From Tridacna crocea (taxonomy: Eukaryota; Mollusca; Bivalvia; Cardiida; Cardiidae), in NCBI GenBank assembly GCA_943736015.1, contig OX031065.1, positions 53,670,992 through 53,734,991 on the forward strand: a DNA stretch of 64,000 nt. The letters run 5' to 3'. Under the pieces are notes generated by a model that saw nothing but the letters and a program-made list of their open reading frames with translations, had not been told where the DNA came from and did no database searches. A program made the position numbers and the translations under genes. How positions within the stretch are numbered: position 1 is the first letter of the stretch; the number at the start of each line of letters is the position of its first letter. Shown in pieces: positions 35,315 to 47,093 of the stretch.

Positions 35315-35551
35315 TCAACTCATTACCAGACGACAATATTTTAGACTTGAAATTGAAAGCACTTGCAGACGACAAAATAAAAGTGACCTAAAATATTTGA
35401 AATTTGTTTTGTGAAGGGTGGAAAACATTGTGGAAAAAGGAGAAAATGCTGGTAACCAGCATTTTCTCCTTTTCCCATAATGTTTTCTAAAGGCGTCAAT
35501 TTTAGAGGCACCAAAAGTAGGGATTGTGTGGAAATGAGTAAAAACGCGATT
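35315..35551 (+). mobile_element. THM hairpin element
   Basis: TCAACTCATTACCAGACGAC to GATTGTGTGGAAATGAGTAA; complete hairpin. Confidence 0.78.
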
Positions 35552-35599
35552 ATATTTTAATATTCTTTCTCTCCATTAATATGGTCCATGTACAATAAT

Positions 35600-35825
35600 A
35601 ATTTAAAGTGTTCTTAATAGCCTGAAGCGGAACGTCTACATCTATTTCCACTGTAATTTTACCCTGGAAAATATTATATCAGTAAAAATTATCACACTTA
35701 TAGCATCTTAACCGTGCCACTTTTGGAAGTTTTGCCTTCCTAGAATTATCATTTTCAATTCTAAAACCACTATATTCTCAATTCAAAGGGAGATTATTAT
35801 TACCTCCCTTTACAAAAAAGTGATA
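35600..35825. mobile_element. X element, copy 3, left part of a split copy
   Basis: CTATTTCCACTGTAATTTT to TTATTACCTCCCTTTAC. X resumes after the 5.1 kb element with TATGAACAGGAACTTTAGAG (40914 on), as in the uninterrupted copies. Confidence 0.75.
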
Positions 35826-36329
35826 CACTGTAAAAACAGATGTTTCACATTTGCACACATATTGAAACACTTTTTCTGTTACACTTTTTAAAAACATTAA
35901 TATAGAACGTGTCACATGTTCACTTCTGAAACACATGGCGTTCAGACGGGAAAACACTAGTGTTTCATCTTTAAACATTTCACATGTTTAAAACTGAAAC
36001 ATGTGACGCGTTTAAAAGCGAAACACATCCCCTGTTACACTTTTTAAACACATGAACACTTCGGGTAAACACGTCCGTTCCCTTTTGAAACACATGGCGT
36101 TCATGCAGGAAAACATTAATGTTCCACTTTTAAACATGTCACATGTTTCAAAATTGAAACACGTAACATGTTTCACACAAATGGTGTGCCGTTTTACAAC
36201 ACCCTATTAAAGTCCTCTGCAGATGCAGGATGAACACTTCATGTGTTTCAATACCAGGGCTGCGTCTTTGGCCTGAATATAAAAGGGTGAGATCAGTAAA
36301 ATAGAACGATTAGAATTGTTCCACCATTT

Positions 36330-39300
36330 ATTAAAGATATGTCTAACAAATAAAAACAGTTATTCACCAAATCAAACCATTACCATTACTGTAATTAGTT
36401 ATCAAATTGTTTTTGAAGCACTGTCTACTGTAAAAATCATTAGGGTATTCTACACAAGTTAAATAACAAAACCCCATCAAAATAGCCACAGCCAACTGTC
36501 AAAAAGCAACTGCCGTGTTCTCAATCTGCACGTATTTCTCTTCAACTATCAAACTGGGTGCCCACAGTAGGGACTGGTGAAGATTTCAAAATCTGCTCAA
36601 GTTTCCTCAGTCCTTAAATCTGTAACAACCAGAGAGAAAATTGTGTTACTGTATGCAAAGCTCAACTATTCTTGCAATTTTGGTGCAGCAACATCATCCA
36701 AGCAACGTCTGATAATATTTTACCTGAAAAACAACAAAAAATTCTAGACATGTCTAAATTAAAAGTATTCAATTTCACAGACATCGCCCCACCCCCCTGC
36801 CCCCCAACGAAAAAAAAAAAAAAACAAAACTAACGAGATTCAAAAATTGGTTATGAGGGAGAGAAGGCATCATAGGAAAAGGACAAACATGCTAGCTACC
36901 AGTATTTTATCCTTCATCCACTATTTTTTGAAAAGGCTTCTTTCCCATGGCAGTTAGAACTTTAGGTTTGTAGTAAAGGGTTAAGATTCCTGAAATTAGC
37001 TCTGGTAGCTAGATACTAATTAAAGGAACTCAACAATTCAAGCAATGTGACAAAGATCAAGCATATTGAACACTTTCCACTCAGCTGAATTTCAGGCTTT
37101 ATAGCAATTTTATTTTGAGAGGTACCTTAAATAACAAAATAACAGCAAATAGATGATTCCTAACTCCTTACTGAATTGCACTCTGGTTGAAATTGAAATC
37201 ATTTAAAGGCTAAGAAAAATAATCATTTGGCCTAAAATAATTACATATGATTTTCAAAATCAAAAAACCTCTGTGAGAAAGGATAAAATGACTGATACCA
37301 GCATTTTATCCTTTTCCCACAGTGTTTTCAAAACCTTTCTCTTTAAGGGTCAACAAAAACTCTGAGCTTTTGGTTGAAGAGTTCAATTACCACAAATTTT
37401 GCACCATGTTTTTCTTCAGTTTTAATGGTAAATGAAGAATTGATGTGTGCTTCAAAAGTTTGGAGTAGATTATAAAGTGCTGTCCCTGCCAATAGTTTAA
37501 TACCAACATAGGAACGTGTATTACAATGCTTAAACTTTATGCAGCCTGGCTGTAAAATGGTTCGATAAATTAGAATACAGCACATACCTTGCTACCTTAG
37601 CAAAAGGTTTTGTCTTCTGACAATTTCCCTGTTTATAGGCAGCTTCAGACTCAATTGGTTGATCAGCACAGCCAAACAATTAGTGTTATCCACTCAGTGT
37701 TATCAACTTATCCTATACAAGGTGCATCATTATCCATTTGTCAAATAACCTGTTGTTTTCACCTGGGGAAGAAGACCATAAAAAATATGGGAAAAGGATA
37801 AATTATAGCTACCACTTTTCCCACAATCTTTTGTAATCCATTCATCTATCTTTTGTAGCCACATCATTTGAAATTCATCTAATTTGTCCTGTGCAGATGC
37901 TTTACATTCTGGGAAATCCTACATTTTATCAAATGGTTTACAGACTTAAACCTTTACCACACAATGACTAATTTTAACGATGCTGAGGAAGAAGCCCTTG
38001 GAAAGCATCGTGGATGGTTACCAGCATTTTCTCCTTTTCCCACAGTGTTTTCTACCCTTTACAAAACAAATATCAAATTTTCAGTTACTTTTATGTTGTC
38101 GTCTGTAAATGCTTTTAATTTGGACCAGTCTAAAATTTTGTCGTTTGGTAAAGAATTAACTCATTACCAAACTGGTCTGAATTGAAAGCATCTGCAGGCC
38201 ACAAATTAAAAGTAGCTCAATGATGATTTTGTCTTTGTGAGGAAAGAAAACATTGTGGGAAAAGGAGAATATTCTGTTACCAGCATTTTTTCCTTTTCCA
38301 ATGTTTTAAAAGGTTTTTTTGCAGGGCTCTTGAAACTTGTGATAGCCATTTAGATTCTTACCTACAGAAAATTGTGGATTGCAAAAGAATTTTAAATTTA
38401 ATGGTAAACAGCAATGTAATCTTTAGCTATATACAATGTAACCTCTATGCTCAATCTTTATACTCAAAACACAACTAGACAGCAATGAGACTAAATGATC
38501 TGAAAAAAAAAAATCAAATTCTAATTCTTGAATACTCCAATTCAATTTCTTATTTACACTTCTAAACAATGGGCCAATTAAATGAAGCATGAAAGGTATA
38601 AAAGAAAGCTTCTGTGGTTAAACTTGCTTCTGCCATATCCTGTAACTTGAAAAAAAAAACAGTGTCAAACCCACACAATCTACATGTATCAGGGTTTTCC
38701 CCTACTCGGACTCCTTATTCTTTTTAATTGGTACCCTCAAATTTTCTATAATATAGATCTATCCCCTAAAATTTAATCGTTTTCCTTCTTTCAGTCATGT
38801 AAATAGGATCAAATGACCCCTGTTTGAGAAAGACAGAGAAAACCCTTGATGTATTTTACAGAAACCAAGCAAAATTTAGTTTACTCACATTTACCATGTT
38901 TCTCAATCTTGTATCTGCTTCAAATAGGGTCTCAAACCACTTCATAACCGGTAGTGGGTAACTGGATTTTATCCTCTTTCAGTATGAGCAAGCATTGTAC
39001 TTCAGCCAAAATCTGTAAAATTTTATGAGAATCAACATTTCCTGCGACCACTGAAAATTTGTCCTTCGTTGGCTGTCACATTTTTTAAAATTTGCTTGAG
39101 TGAAATACGATTCCAAGAATAAGCTCAAAACTAAACAGAGATTTATGTTTTATTCCAAAGAAGCTATATATCTACTGCGGTACAGAAAAAAACACCTATT
39201 GATGGTAACAATCCTAACAGTATTAAATTAAAATCTTATAGAAAGAGTTATTAATTGAAATGAAATCTCATTCCAAAAAAGACCTCTTCTGATAGAAACA

Positions 39301-40330
39301 TATAGACCTCTTTTTATAGAAACGTATGAGTAGTATTGTATTTTGCATGTACACGTGGCCTTTTTGTTATTGGTCCATCGTAAAATTTTACATAAAGCCA
39401 CCCTTTTCCATGAAATGGCCTTTTAATCAAATGAAAAAACAGATAGTGATTGCCTGTTGCTCATTATAAACAACATCAATATAAAGTTTCATGAAATTTG
39501 CCTAGTACTTATTTAAAGAGATGTTGGTAGATCTACATATAAATTGGAATTTAAATCAAGCCCCCTTTTTCAATACATGGCATTAAATTGAAGAAAAAAG
39601 AATAAAAAAGCAGCAGACTATCATATAGGATTTTCATTTCCTCCCAGTTCGCTCAAGAATTTCGGTATTTCCACGCTCCAGAAATCTTTTCAAAAATGTC
39701 TGTGTTGTTTGAACTTGTTTCAGAGTCTACAGCTTTTCCCAGACAACTTAGTTATTTTTCATGTAGATTTATGATTGTTTGTTTATGTTCGGTTGTCAAA
39801 TTACGACCTCTGGCAGAGTCAGGCAGACATATTTTAGATGACGTCAAACATGACGTCATCTGACATCATCAATATTATATAGGCAAATCTATTTGCAGTT
39901 ACAAGTTTAGACTTTACTATGAAACTGTTTATTCTCTGCTGAAGGGATACAGATAACAATGAAATAAACACAAATTGCAAGACATTGTTTTTTCTCAGAT
40001 AGTTAAATCTGAAGTTGCGTAGACTCTAGATACCTACATCATTATGGCTACGCACTGTAGAAAGGCGCCTAAAAGAAACTGCACTTTTCATTTGTGGATC
40101 TGCATCCACTTTTTAAATATTGCTAATTCCTGTAGATCTACAACAATACTATTTTGTTGAAAATGTCTTTACACCGTGTTCCTTGTGTAGATTCTATGCA
40201 TACTTAAACAAAAGACTTTTTTTTTTCAAACTTACCCGCATCTGTATCTTTCGGCTTCAAAATGGCGGTTGTTGTTTCGTCCTAGGATAAATCGCCCAAT
40301 TCAAATTTCGGCCCATAACAAATTCGCCCC
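36330..40330 (-). CDS. Putative spliced transcript inside the 5.1 kb element
   Basis: Inferred from signals only: 5' non-coding exon ending at the donor GCGG-GTAAGTTTG (40236), acceptor TTTTACAG sites before blocks near 39015 and 37556, a pyrimidine-rich acceptor near 36722, and an AATAAA. The block ending at 37343 reads through 71 codons to a stop after KLRVFVDP. Phases are unresolved and no family is recognised; some blocks may be chance. Confidence 0.25.
36716..36984 (+). mobile_element. THM hairpin element, degenerate, inside the 5.1 kb element
   Basis: ATAGGAAAAGGACAAACATGC with a worn mirror; right end GTAGTAAAGGGTTAA. Confidence 0.55.
37160..37390 (+). mobile_element. THM hairpin element, degenerate
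   Basis: Hairpin AAAGGATAAAATGACTGATACC / CATTTTATCCTTTTCCCAC: both arms carry GGAT where the family has GGAG. Confidence 0.6.
37730..37949 (-). mobile_element. THM hairpin element, degenerate (first of three)
   Basis: ATATGGGAAAAGGATAAATT with a shortened hairpin; GTGCAGATGCTTTACATTC and a right end ATCAAATGGTTTACAGACTTAA. Confidence 0.5.
37946..38159 (-). mobile_element. THM hairpin element (middle of three)
   Basis: TTAAACCTTTACCACACAAT to GTTTGGTAAAGAATTAA; the left arm of the hairpin is mostly deleted. Confidence 0.75.
38156..38345 (+). mobile_element. THM hairpin element (last of three)
   Basis: TTAACTCATTACCAAACTGG, then AAAACATTGTGGGAAAAGGA; right end worn. Confidence 0.7.
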
Positions 40331-40490
40331 ATACAAAATAAATCCAAAGTCTAAACATCATTGTTAGTCATTTGTAGTGGGACTCTTGTTTGATGCATAA
40401 ACCGAAACTTTCGAATGTTCCTGTTTGATTCTATATTTAATGTCTATACAATTATCGTATGAATCGTGAGTTCATGTTAGTTTTTTTTTT
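38350..40490. other. Interior of the 5.1 kb element
   Basis: No long open frame; the exon-like blocks named in the transcript entry are all that stands out, plus ATGACGTCATCTGACATCATC near 39850. Confidence 0.4.
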
Positions 40491-40961
40491 CCTCTCTGAG
40501 TAAATGGTAACTCTCAGTTGAAACGCCTAAGTGTGCATAATTCGCTGACAAGAGAACACCAGCGTTTCATAATGAAACACCCCTTACAGAGTTTTGTATT
40601 TGAAGTCATCAGAACTCACTCGAAGCTATTTATTACAATGAGATTTCAATATAATTAATCAGGAGTTGAGTTACTATGATTTACTACACATTTTTTAAAC
40701 TTTAGCCCAAAGCACTGGTGTTTAATATCTGTACGCTGGCGTTCTGAAATAAACACACGCGTTTCATTATGGAACACATCCGTTTCAGTTTGAAATGGCT
40801 GTTTAATTAGTGAACGTCATGTGTTTTGGTATTGCACACCTCGAAACGGCAGTGTTTCGCTATGGAACACATTCGAAACGCGTCACGCGTTACCATTTTT
40901 TACAGTGTAGAGATATGAACAGGAACTTTAGAGACAGACATTTAAAGAAATTCTAAGCGGT

Positions 40962-41005
40962 TAAAACTGTTTACAATTATTGATGCAATAAATTATCAAA
41001 AATCC

Positions 41006-41043
<38 letters not shown>

Positions 41044-41483
41044 AATTTGACCAGAAGCCAGAAGCTTTAGGATAGAAAAGCCTTAAACAGGTTTCAAAGT
41101 CATTGCACTTATTTAGTATCAAGAATTTACTTTAGAATCTCTCTTTATCAATTCGCCTTGGGGAGAGGGGAGCGGTGGTTCATTTTTTTCCGCGTGTGTT
41201 TCCTTGGTCAATGCACCTCAGTAAAACCCGGGAATTATATACAGAATTATATAAAGAAGTAAGCTTTAGCCGTAACATGACTAAAAAAAACGACAGATGA
41301 AAAAGTTTAAAGCGGTATAAATCATCGTTCCTTTAATTCATCTGTTCAAATTATTATTATTATTATTATTTAAAATTTCGAACTGAAGAAATTTTACTTT
41401 TGGCCATGGAGAAAAGCAGTTGAGTTTGATATCTAAAACAGATTAGTCAAAGAAAATGATGGTTGACCCAAATATTTAGTATT
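40962..41483. other. Simple repeats, no gene
   Basis: (AAC)n at about 41005-41043 and (ATT)n at about 41350-41371. Confidence 0.6.
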
Positions 41484-41712
41484 TGAACTCTTTACTAAAG
41501 AACACAATTTTAGACTGGTCCAAATTGAAAGCACTTGCAGGTGACACAATCAACGCAACTCAAAGATTGAAATTTGTTTCTAGCAAGATAGAAAACATTT
41601 TGGGAAAAGGAGAAAATGCTGGTTACCAGCATTTTCTCCTTTTCCCACAATGTTTTCAAAAGGATTCTATCTCAGGGTCGTAAAAACCAGGGATTGTTTG
41701 GTAAAGGTTTAA
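41484..41712 (+). mobile_element. THM hairpin element
   Basis: CTCTTTACTAAAGAACAC to GTTTGGTAAAGGTTTAA; complete hairpin. Confidence 0.8.
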
Positions 41713-41830
41713 GGGGATATAGTAAAGATCACCTGGAAGCTGACCTCATATCCTGTGTTTTGAAACCTAGAAGATCATTTTCGCGTCTAGAGCAAGATCA
41801 GACAGTCTGACCGTGCAGTTTGATGCCATC
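41709..41830. mobile_element. Possible K element relic next to THM
   Basis: TCTAGAGCAAGATCAGACAG and CGTGCAGTTTGATGCC resemble the K hairpin; no clear right end. Confidence 0.35.
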
Positions 41831-42631
41831 CCTCTTCGATACCCACTTTAATTCATTCATGATGCATCCATGCTCATAATGAGTCAAAGATACCTCATTT
41901 CATCTTAAAATAATCAAACAATATCCGTACTAATTTGCTTTCATGCAGAATATAACCATTTCCGGTTAGCAGGTTCCAAAGGGTAGCTTCCGCCCAGTAC
42001 AAAATATAACTCTGAAACTTGCTTTTTAAACTGAAACTTGATGTTTGTCCGAGTAGTTCCTGTAAGATATTCGTAATACCTCGGGAAATACAAATGATGA
42101 TTGTCACGTGACTATCTACGACCTTCACCCCGCATAATCATGAGTAGGTTATACGATATTGCAAAAATCTAGGTCATGCGAAATCTACAACAAATAACTC
42201 GAACATTTTGTAATACTGACACGTAAAGAGCAGTTAAATGTCTTCGAATACAATAGAAATGGAAATTGCGCATATCTGCATTCATATTTAACATTAAAAT
42301 GAAACGGACTGCCGGAAAAGAAAACGATGTTTCCATATGAAGACGAGAGGGCTATTTTACTGTAATTATCGCAAATAGAATTTCATTTTTTTAGACGACA
42401 GTTTGCAAATAACACTGAAGGAATCAGGTTCTAAAATTTTTGTGACTTCAGGCCATGTTTCCACTTTTGTCCGTGTTCTAATTTCCTTTGTACCAGATTT
42501 CGGTTGCCACGCAAAGGTCCTTAAACTTTATCATTCTCTTAGGCCATACATAAAGGTTAAAGACAAACAATTTACTCCTAAATCAATCAAATTTTATAAG
42601 TGTTTTTCAGTCTGGCTGCAAAGATGCAAAT
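41831..42631. other. Nothing recognised
   Basis: A 77-codon - frame (41895-42128) and part of a 104-codon + frame (42403-42717) that runs into a THM; neither is convincing. Confidence 0.4.
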
Positions 42632-42862
42632 TTAACATTTTACCAAACGACAAATTTAGAGACTGGTCCAAATTGAAAGCATTCGCAGACGAAAAAATAA
42701 ATGTGACTGAAAAATAGAAATTTGATTTGGGAAAGGCAGAAATCATTGTGGGAGGGAAGGAGAAAATGCTGGTTACCATCGTTTTCTCCTTTACCCACAA
42801 TGTTTTCAAAAGGCTTCTGTCTTCGGGTCGGTAAAACCAATGATTGTTTGGTAAAGGGTTAA
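42632..42862 (+). mobile_element. THM hairpin element (first of a pair)
   Basis: TTAACATTTTACCAAACGAC to GTTTGGTAAAGGGTTAA. Confidence 0.85.
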
Positions 42863-43073
42863 GAACAGAAAAAATGTTTTCTCGACGGTCGTTTGAACTG
42901 GAACTGTTTCGTATAGGGTAAATCGACAGAACCATTTCCGTACACAAGTAGGAAGGGTAATAAACATTTGGAGAAAAGGAGAAAATGCTAGTTACCAGCA
43001 TTTTCTCCCTTTCCACAATGTTTTCGAAAGTCTTCAAGTTCGTTAAATGTCGTCATTGTGTGCTAAAGGGTTT
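42859..43073 (+). mobile_element. THM hairpin element (second of a pair)
   Basis: Shares TTAA 42859-42862; left half diverged, hairpin AGGAGAAAATGCTAGTTACC and mirror, right end GTGTGCTAAAGGGTTTA. Confidence 0.7.
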
Positions 43074-43231
43074 AGCTTCAATTTTACTTCCTAAAATTGA
43101 ATGAGTGTAACCTAAGCAATTTTTGGATCTCTTCCTTACTTTGATAAAACAGGATGGGCTGGACGAGGAAATACTGCTTTCTGAGATTAAGTGCACAAAA
43201 GAATCGTGCTATGGCAAACGGGGTCATCTTC

Positions 43232-43839
43232 CATTATCTCCCGCCAGGTGGCATTCTACAAATACACATCTATCTAATTTGGGCATTCTGGGTACAGAAG
43301 CTGACTAACTTTTCAAAACAACAACCGTTATTTTGAATTTCAAAATGCAATAAATGCCTACTAATAAAACGCTACTAGGTGCAATTCATTCAGCTATGAT
43401 CAACTAGCACGTAACCTATGAATCGGCCATTTATTAAAACAGCCCCCACATGCGTAGGTAACATCCTCGGATATCCCGGGGTCTCCCTATTTGCTACGCT
43501 ACATCAACCCTGGGACAATTGACTAATAAAACTTTGAATCAGCCGCCGAAAATCGATACGAAACGTCATAGCGTACAGTCCACTCGCCCATCACAAAATG
43601 ATGATGGAACCAATGAAAAGCCAGCATTCGGCCAGCGTTAAAGCGAGGGAAATTCAATTAATTGTCCCAGGGGTCGATGTAGCGTAGCAAATAGGGAGAC
43701 CCCGGGGTATCCGAGGATGCGTAGGTAGAAGGCTAATAGTTTTGGTTTAAGCCCTACATTTTATAGGTATTTAGGGGATGGGTGAAGCGTCATAGCAGAC
43801 CGATCAAATCTTCGAAGAATATGACATGCGCAGACAACG
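43232..43839 (+). mobile_element. Y element, copy 3, with a CATCCTCGG element nested inside
   Basis: CATTATCTCCCGCCAGG to TGCGCAGACAACG, flanked by the exact 10-base repeat GGTCATCTTC (43222-43231 and 43840-43849). Confidence 0.85.
43462..43719. mobile_element. CATCCTCGG element nested in Y
   Basis: Long inverted ends (CATCCTCGGATATCCCGGGG...; mirror CCCCGGGGTATCCGAGGATG). The 9-base flanks CGTAGGTAA and CGTAGGTAG differ by one base. 258 bases, non-coding. Confidence 0.85.
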
Positions 43840-43885
43840 GGTCATCTTCGTGGTGCATTTTACCAACCAAATCATTATGCAATTT

Positions 43886-44400
43886 TATTTCATGCTTTCC
43901 GGTAGGATATCGAGAAATAGCAGTGAAAATATTTTTCAATCTTACACTGGTACCACCAGTGAAAATACCGATTTTCACGTTCTTGTTGCCTAGGTAAATT
44001 GCGCGTGTCTGACAACCAGATGGGAAATATGACGTCATATACCTTACATTTCTGGCGCTTGACGTAATATTGTAATGCGTTGCTATGCGGGAGGGGTACG
44101 CCACGGGGAATAACAGAAAAGAACTGTACTGGATTTTGATAAACCTCCTCCTAGGAAGGGTTAAAAGCATGAAATAAATAGAATATTTATTTTTTTCGGT
44201 GAAAGATCAAAATTTATTTCATCGAGTGAACACCATCGGTAATATTTTCACGTGTGGAATTTATATCATCGAGTGAACACCATCGGTAATATTTTCACGA
44301 GTGGCTGCGTCACTCGTGAAAATATTACCGATGGTGTTCACGAGATGAAATAATATTTCGATCTTTCACCGGAAAAAAACCCAAATATCCTCTATATGGA
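43886..44400. mobile_element. Palindromic-end element (E), copy 1
   Basis: Contains TTTCATGCTTTCCGGTAGG, TGGGAAATATGACGTCATAT, a GGGTACGCCACGGGGAA block and a terminal palindrome (44170-44390) with arms ACACCATCGGTAATATTTTC; one arm is duplicated. Homologous in reverse to 56380-56830. Confidence 0.7.
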
Positions 44401-44556
44401 TCTATGAAATACATCCACTCTAGCAAACGACTGAAGCATGACGTAGAATGGAGCTTGCACATGCAGAAAATTTATCTAACTGTTCCGGCTGACCGTAGTG
44501 TATACTTTTTGCAGATACCTTAAAGTCCCTTTTCACATAGCACAGCTCATATATAG

Positions 44557-44630
44557 TCGGTTTACTTCGAAAACCTCGTAACTACAGCTTGTTACAAGCT
44601 GTAGTTACGAGGTTTTCGAAATAAACCGAC
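44557..44630. repeat. Near-perfect 73-base palindrome
   Basis: Arms TCGGTTTACTTCGAAAACCT... meet at AGCTTGTTACAAGCT. A second copy at 53786-53858 has the same centre. Confidence 0.85.
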
Positions 44631-45281
44631 GATATGTTAGGTCTCGAGATGATTATCATAAATACAGCAGAGCTCCGGATAAAGGGTGTGACTTTGATTT
44701 CCCAGTTGAAAATATTAATAATTCTCCATCAAATCCTACGTTACGGGTACTCATTAAAATGGTCTCATTGAGACAATTCTAATGAATACCCACAACATAG
44801 GGTTTGGAAGAGAAATAATGGATTTAGAATGCCATCACTTCGTCTTATTTGGAGCTCTGATACAGTAAATGAACATGTGCCCCTGCCTGTCGAAAATGCT
44901 GCTATAGGCTCTCCTTAAATTGGCCTCAAGAACAGATTCTGAGAATACTGAATATTCTGCAACAGAAGTGTCCATTTCAAAGTGGATCTTACGCCATCTT
45001 TTCATGTTTTAACTTTATCGGCGCCACGTATATTACCCGAATTCTTTCGACCAGTAGAAAACTACAATCTACTGAAACAATGAAAGTTTTTTTTTTTATT
45101 ATATACCTAGCAGTGAAATCCTGGAATTTCTCGGTGTAATAAATTTTGATATCATCACTAGTGACGATATCAACTTTCACTTTCACTTCCTGCCGTAATT
45201 TAGGAACTTTTTTTTTTTCGACGACATTTTTTTTTCGATTTTCAAACGAAAAATGACAAATAATGATGTTAATAAGGTATA
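44631..45281. other. No supported gene
   Basis: A 103-codon - frame (44989-45300), Lys/Val-rich, runs into the palindrome at 45282. It is not a recognised protein. Confidence 0.4.
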
Positions 45282-45457
45282 TAATAAATAGAATAATCAA
45301 CTGGTTATTTTTGATATGAAAAATATCTCACTCGGATGCGTCGTTCGGCGTTAAAAAAACTAGTGCTGCGCACTTGTTTTTTCAACGCCTAACAACGCAT
45401 CCTCGTGAGATATTTTTCATATAAAAAATAACCAGTTGATTATCCTCTATTTATTTT
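45282..45457. repeat. Large palindrome
   Basis: Arms of about 75 bases (AACTGGTTATTTTTGATATG / its mirror) around CTAGTGCTGCGCACTTG. Edges read AATAAATAG / CTATTTATT, as in the E family. Followed by a 35-base direct duplication (TTGCCATTTGTCTATAG, two copies, 45457-45530). Confidence 0.75.
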
Positions 45458-45552
45458 GCCATTTGTCTATAGAAAAAAATGAAGTATTTATCTTGCCATT
45501 TGTCTATAGAAAAAAATGAAGTATTTGCATGTATCGCGCGCTTATTCTATAT

Positions 45553-45822
45553 TTTTGTGAGCCGGGTACGCCACGGGGAAGTACCTCAAACAACTGTACT
45601 GGATTTTGACGAAAGGTTTTGATTTAAAAAAAATGTTAAAAAGCATAAAATTATTCGAATACGTGTTTTTTTTTTTCAGTGAAAGGTCGAAATTTATTTG
45701 AACTCGTGCACGTCATCGGTGATATTTTCACGACTGGCGTAGCCACTTGTTTAAATGTTACCGATGATGTTCACTCGATGAAACAATTTCGATCTTTAAC
45801 CGAACAAAAAAAAAACCTTCTC
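45553..45822. mobile_element. E element, copy 2 (partial)
   Basis: GGGTACGCCACGGGGAAG, then a worn palindrome with ATCGGTGATATTTTCACGAC and GTTACCGATGATGTTCAC. Confidence 0.6.
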
Positions 45823-46666
45823 TATTAATTCGTTATAAATCTGCCGTTCAGAAAGTATGTGTGAGCAAAACGTTTGCAGTTGGCTAACATCGTTCAGTAA
45901 TAACGGTTCAATAACGAAAACTGTTTCCAATTTCGGTACGCTTGATATCTCACTTGCATCACTTCTAAAAGGTTCTGTACTGACAACTGCACCCTATTCT
46001 AGAGTAATGGCATTTCAAATGCGATAATTGGAGAGATTGGGGCCCTCACCGTCGATGGCAAAACATCACGATTATAAAATCTGAAAATGCCAAAGCACTG
46101 CCTTTCTTAATTAGGGATTGCTTTCCATAGAGAGGCCCTGAAATTGTTTTTTATCCGGTGCTCAAAGGTAACTCCTGTCTGGTGACCGTTTATTATTGGA
46201 GAGGTCATCAGACCTCTCCAACAGTGGTGAGTTTAAAAGGCAGACTGCCCCAAAATTTGTGGTCTAATTCCTTTTTTCTTGGGAAATTGTACCGATACAC
46301 AGTCTGTTTCGTCATGGTTTTGTAATAAAGCAAAATTAAAAAAAAAACCGAAACAGGAAATAGGCGTGGTTTATTTTTATATGACGAATATCAGAAAAAT
46401 ATTTGTTAAATCAATTTGCCATGTCTGCAAATGACCCCTCAAATAATTGTAATTTTGCATTAAGCAAATAAATCTAAGTAGCAGAATAAAAGAAGAACTT
46501 CGTGACTAAAGAGAAAGAAGACTGTTGGACAAGACCGTGTGGCTTGAAAAAGCGACAAGAAGACCAAATGACCGTCATGTAAAGCATAATTATGAGGTTT
46601 CTACGCCGCGGCTTTTTTACTTCTTTGTTTATATGTACCAAAGTGTATTGAAATTAAAAGCTAATA
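45823..46666. other. No supported gene
   Basis: Short hairpin GGAGAGGTCATCAGACCTCTCC near 46194; otherwise nothing recognised. Confidence 0.4.
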
Positions 46667-46882
46667 AACCATTTGAAAACATTGATGGTCAAAATTGAAA
46701 GTATTTGCAGACGACAAAATAAAAGTGACTGAAAATTTGAAATTTGTTCAGGGAAGGGTAGAAAACATTGTGGGTAAAGGAGAAAATGCTGGTTACCAGC
46801 ATTTTCTCCTTTCCCCACAATGTTTTCTAAAGACTTCTTTCTCAGGGGTGTCAAAAGTAGGGATTGTGTGGTAATGGGTTAA
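46667..46882 (+). mobile_element. THM hairpin element, joined to K
   Basis: Left end worn, complete hairpin, right end GTGTGGTAATGGGTTAA. Confidence 0.8.
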
Positions 46883-47093
46883 GCCTTTGGCTGCTAAGAG
46901 CGACTCTCTGACCTTTTACGGTAAGCGCAGATCAATTTCAGTGCAACCTGATCTTTGATCTACTCTGTCTATTACGGACATCTTGGGCAAAAGGAAAACA
47001 AATAGAAAAAATATATTTGAAATAGTTAAGATTTGGGTTTTAAGGGTTGGATAAAAAAATTTAATTCCAGGTATTTAGAAGGGGAAGGGTTAA
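46879..47093. mobile_element. K element, joined to THM
   Basis: TTAAGCCTTTGGCTGCTAAG to GGGGAAGGGTTAA; hairpin worn (GCAGATCAATTTCAGTGC). The left TTAA is the THM's right TTAA. Confidence 0.72.

Larger units (their letters stand above)
35826..40907. mobile_element. 5.1 kb CACTG-ended DNA element (CACTA/CMC-like)
   Basis: Inverted ends CACTGTAAAAA and TTTTTTACAGTG, flanked by TA on each side; insertion into an X element proves the boundaries. About 400 bases inside each end are filled with variants of GAAACACAT and TGTTTCA in both orientations, a subterminal-repeat plan known from CACTA-type elements. The interior has gene-like signals on the - strand: a strong GTAAGT donor at 40236, exon-like blocks near 39020-38890 (MKWFETLFEADTRLR), 37556-37343 (GIKLLAGTALYNLLQTFEAH) and an AATAAA at about 36331-36336. 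I recognise no transposase, so it may be non-autonomous or carry a foreign gene. THM elements at 36716-38345 are younger insertions. Confidence 0.7.

Noticed and set aside
42594-43037. 147-codon - strand frame
   Set aside because: Runs across two THM elements; its residues (e.g. LVTSIFSFS) recur wherever a THM is translated.
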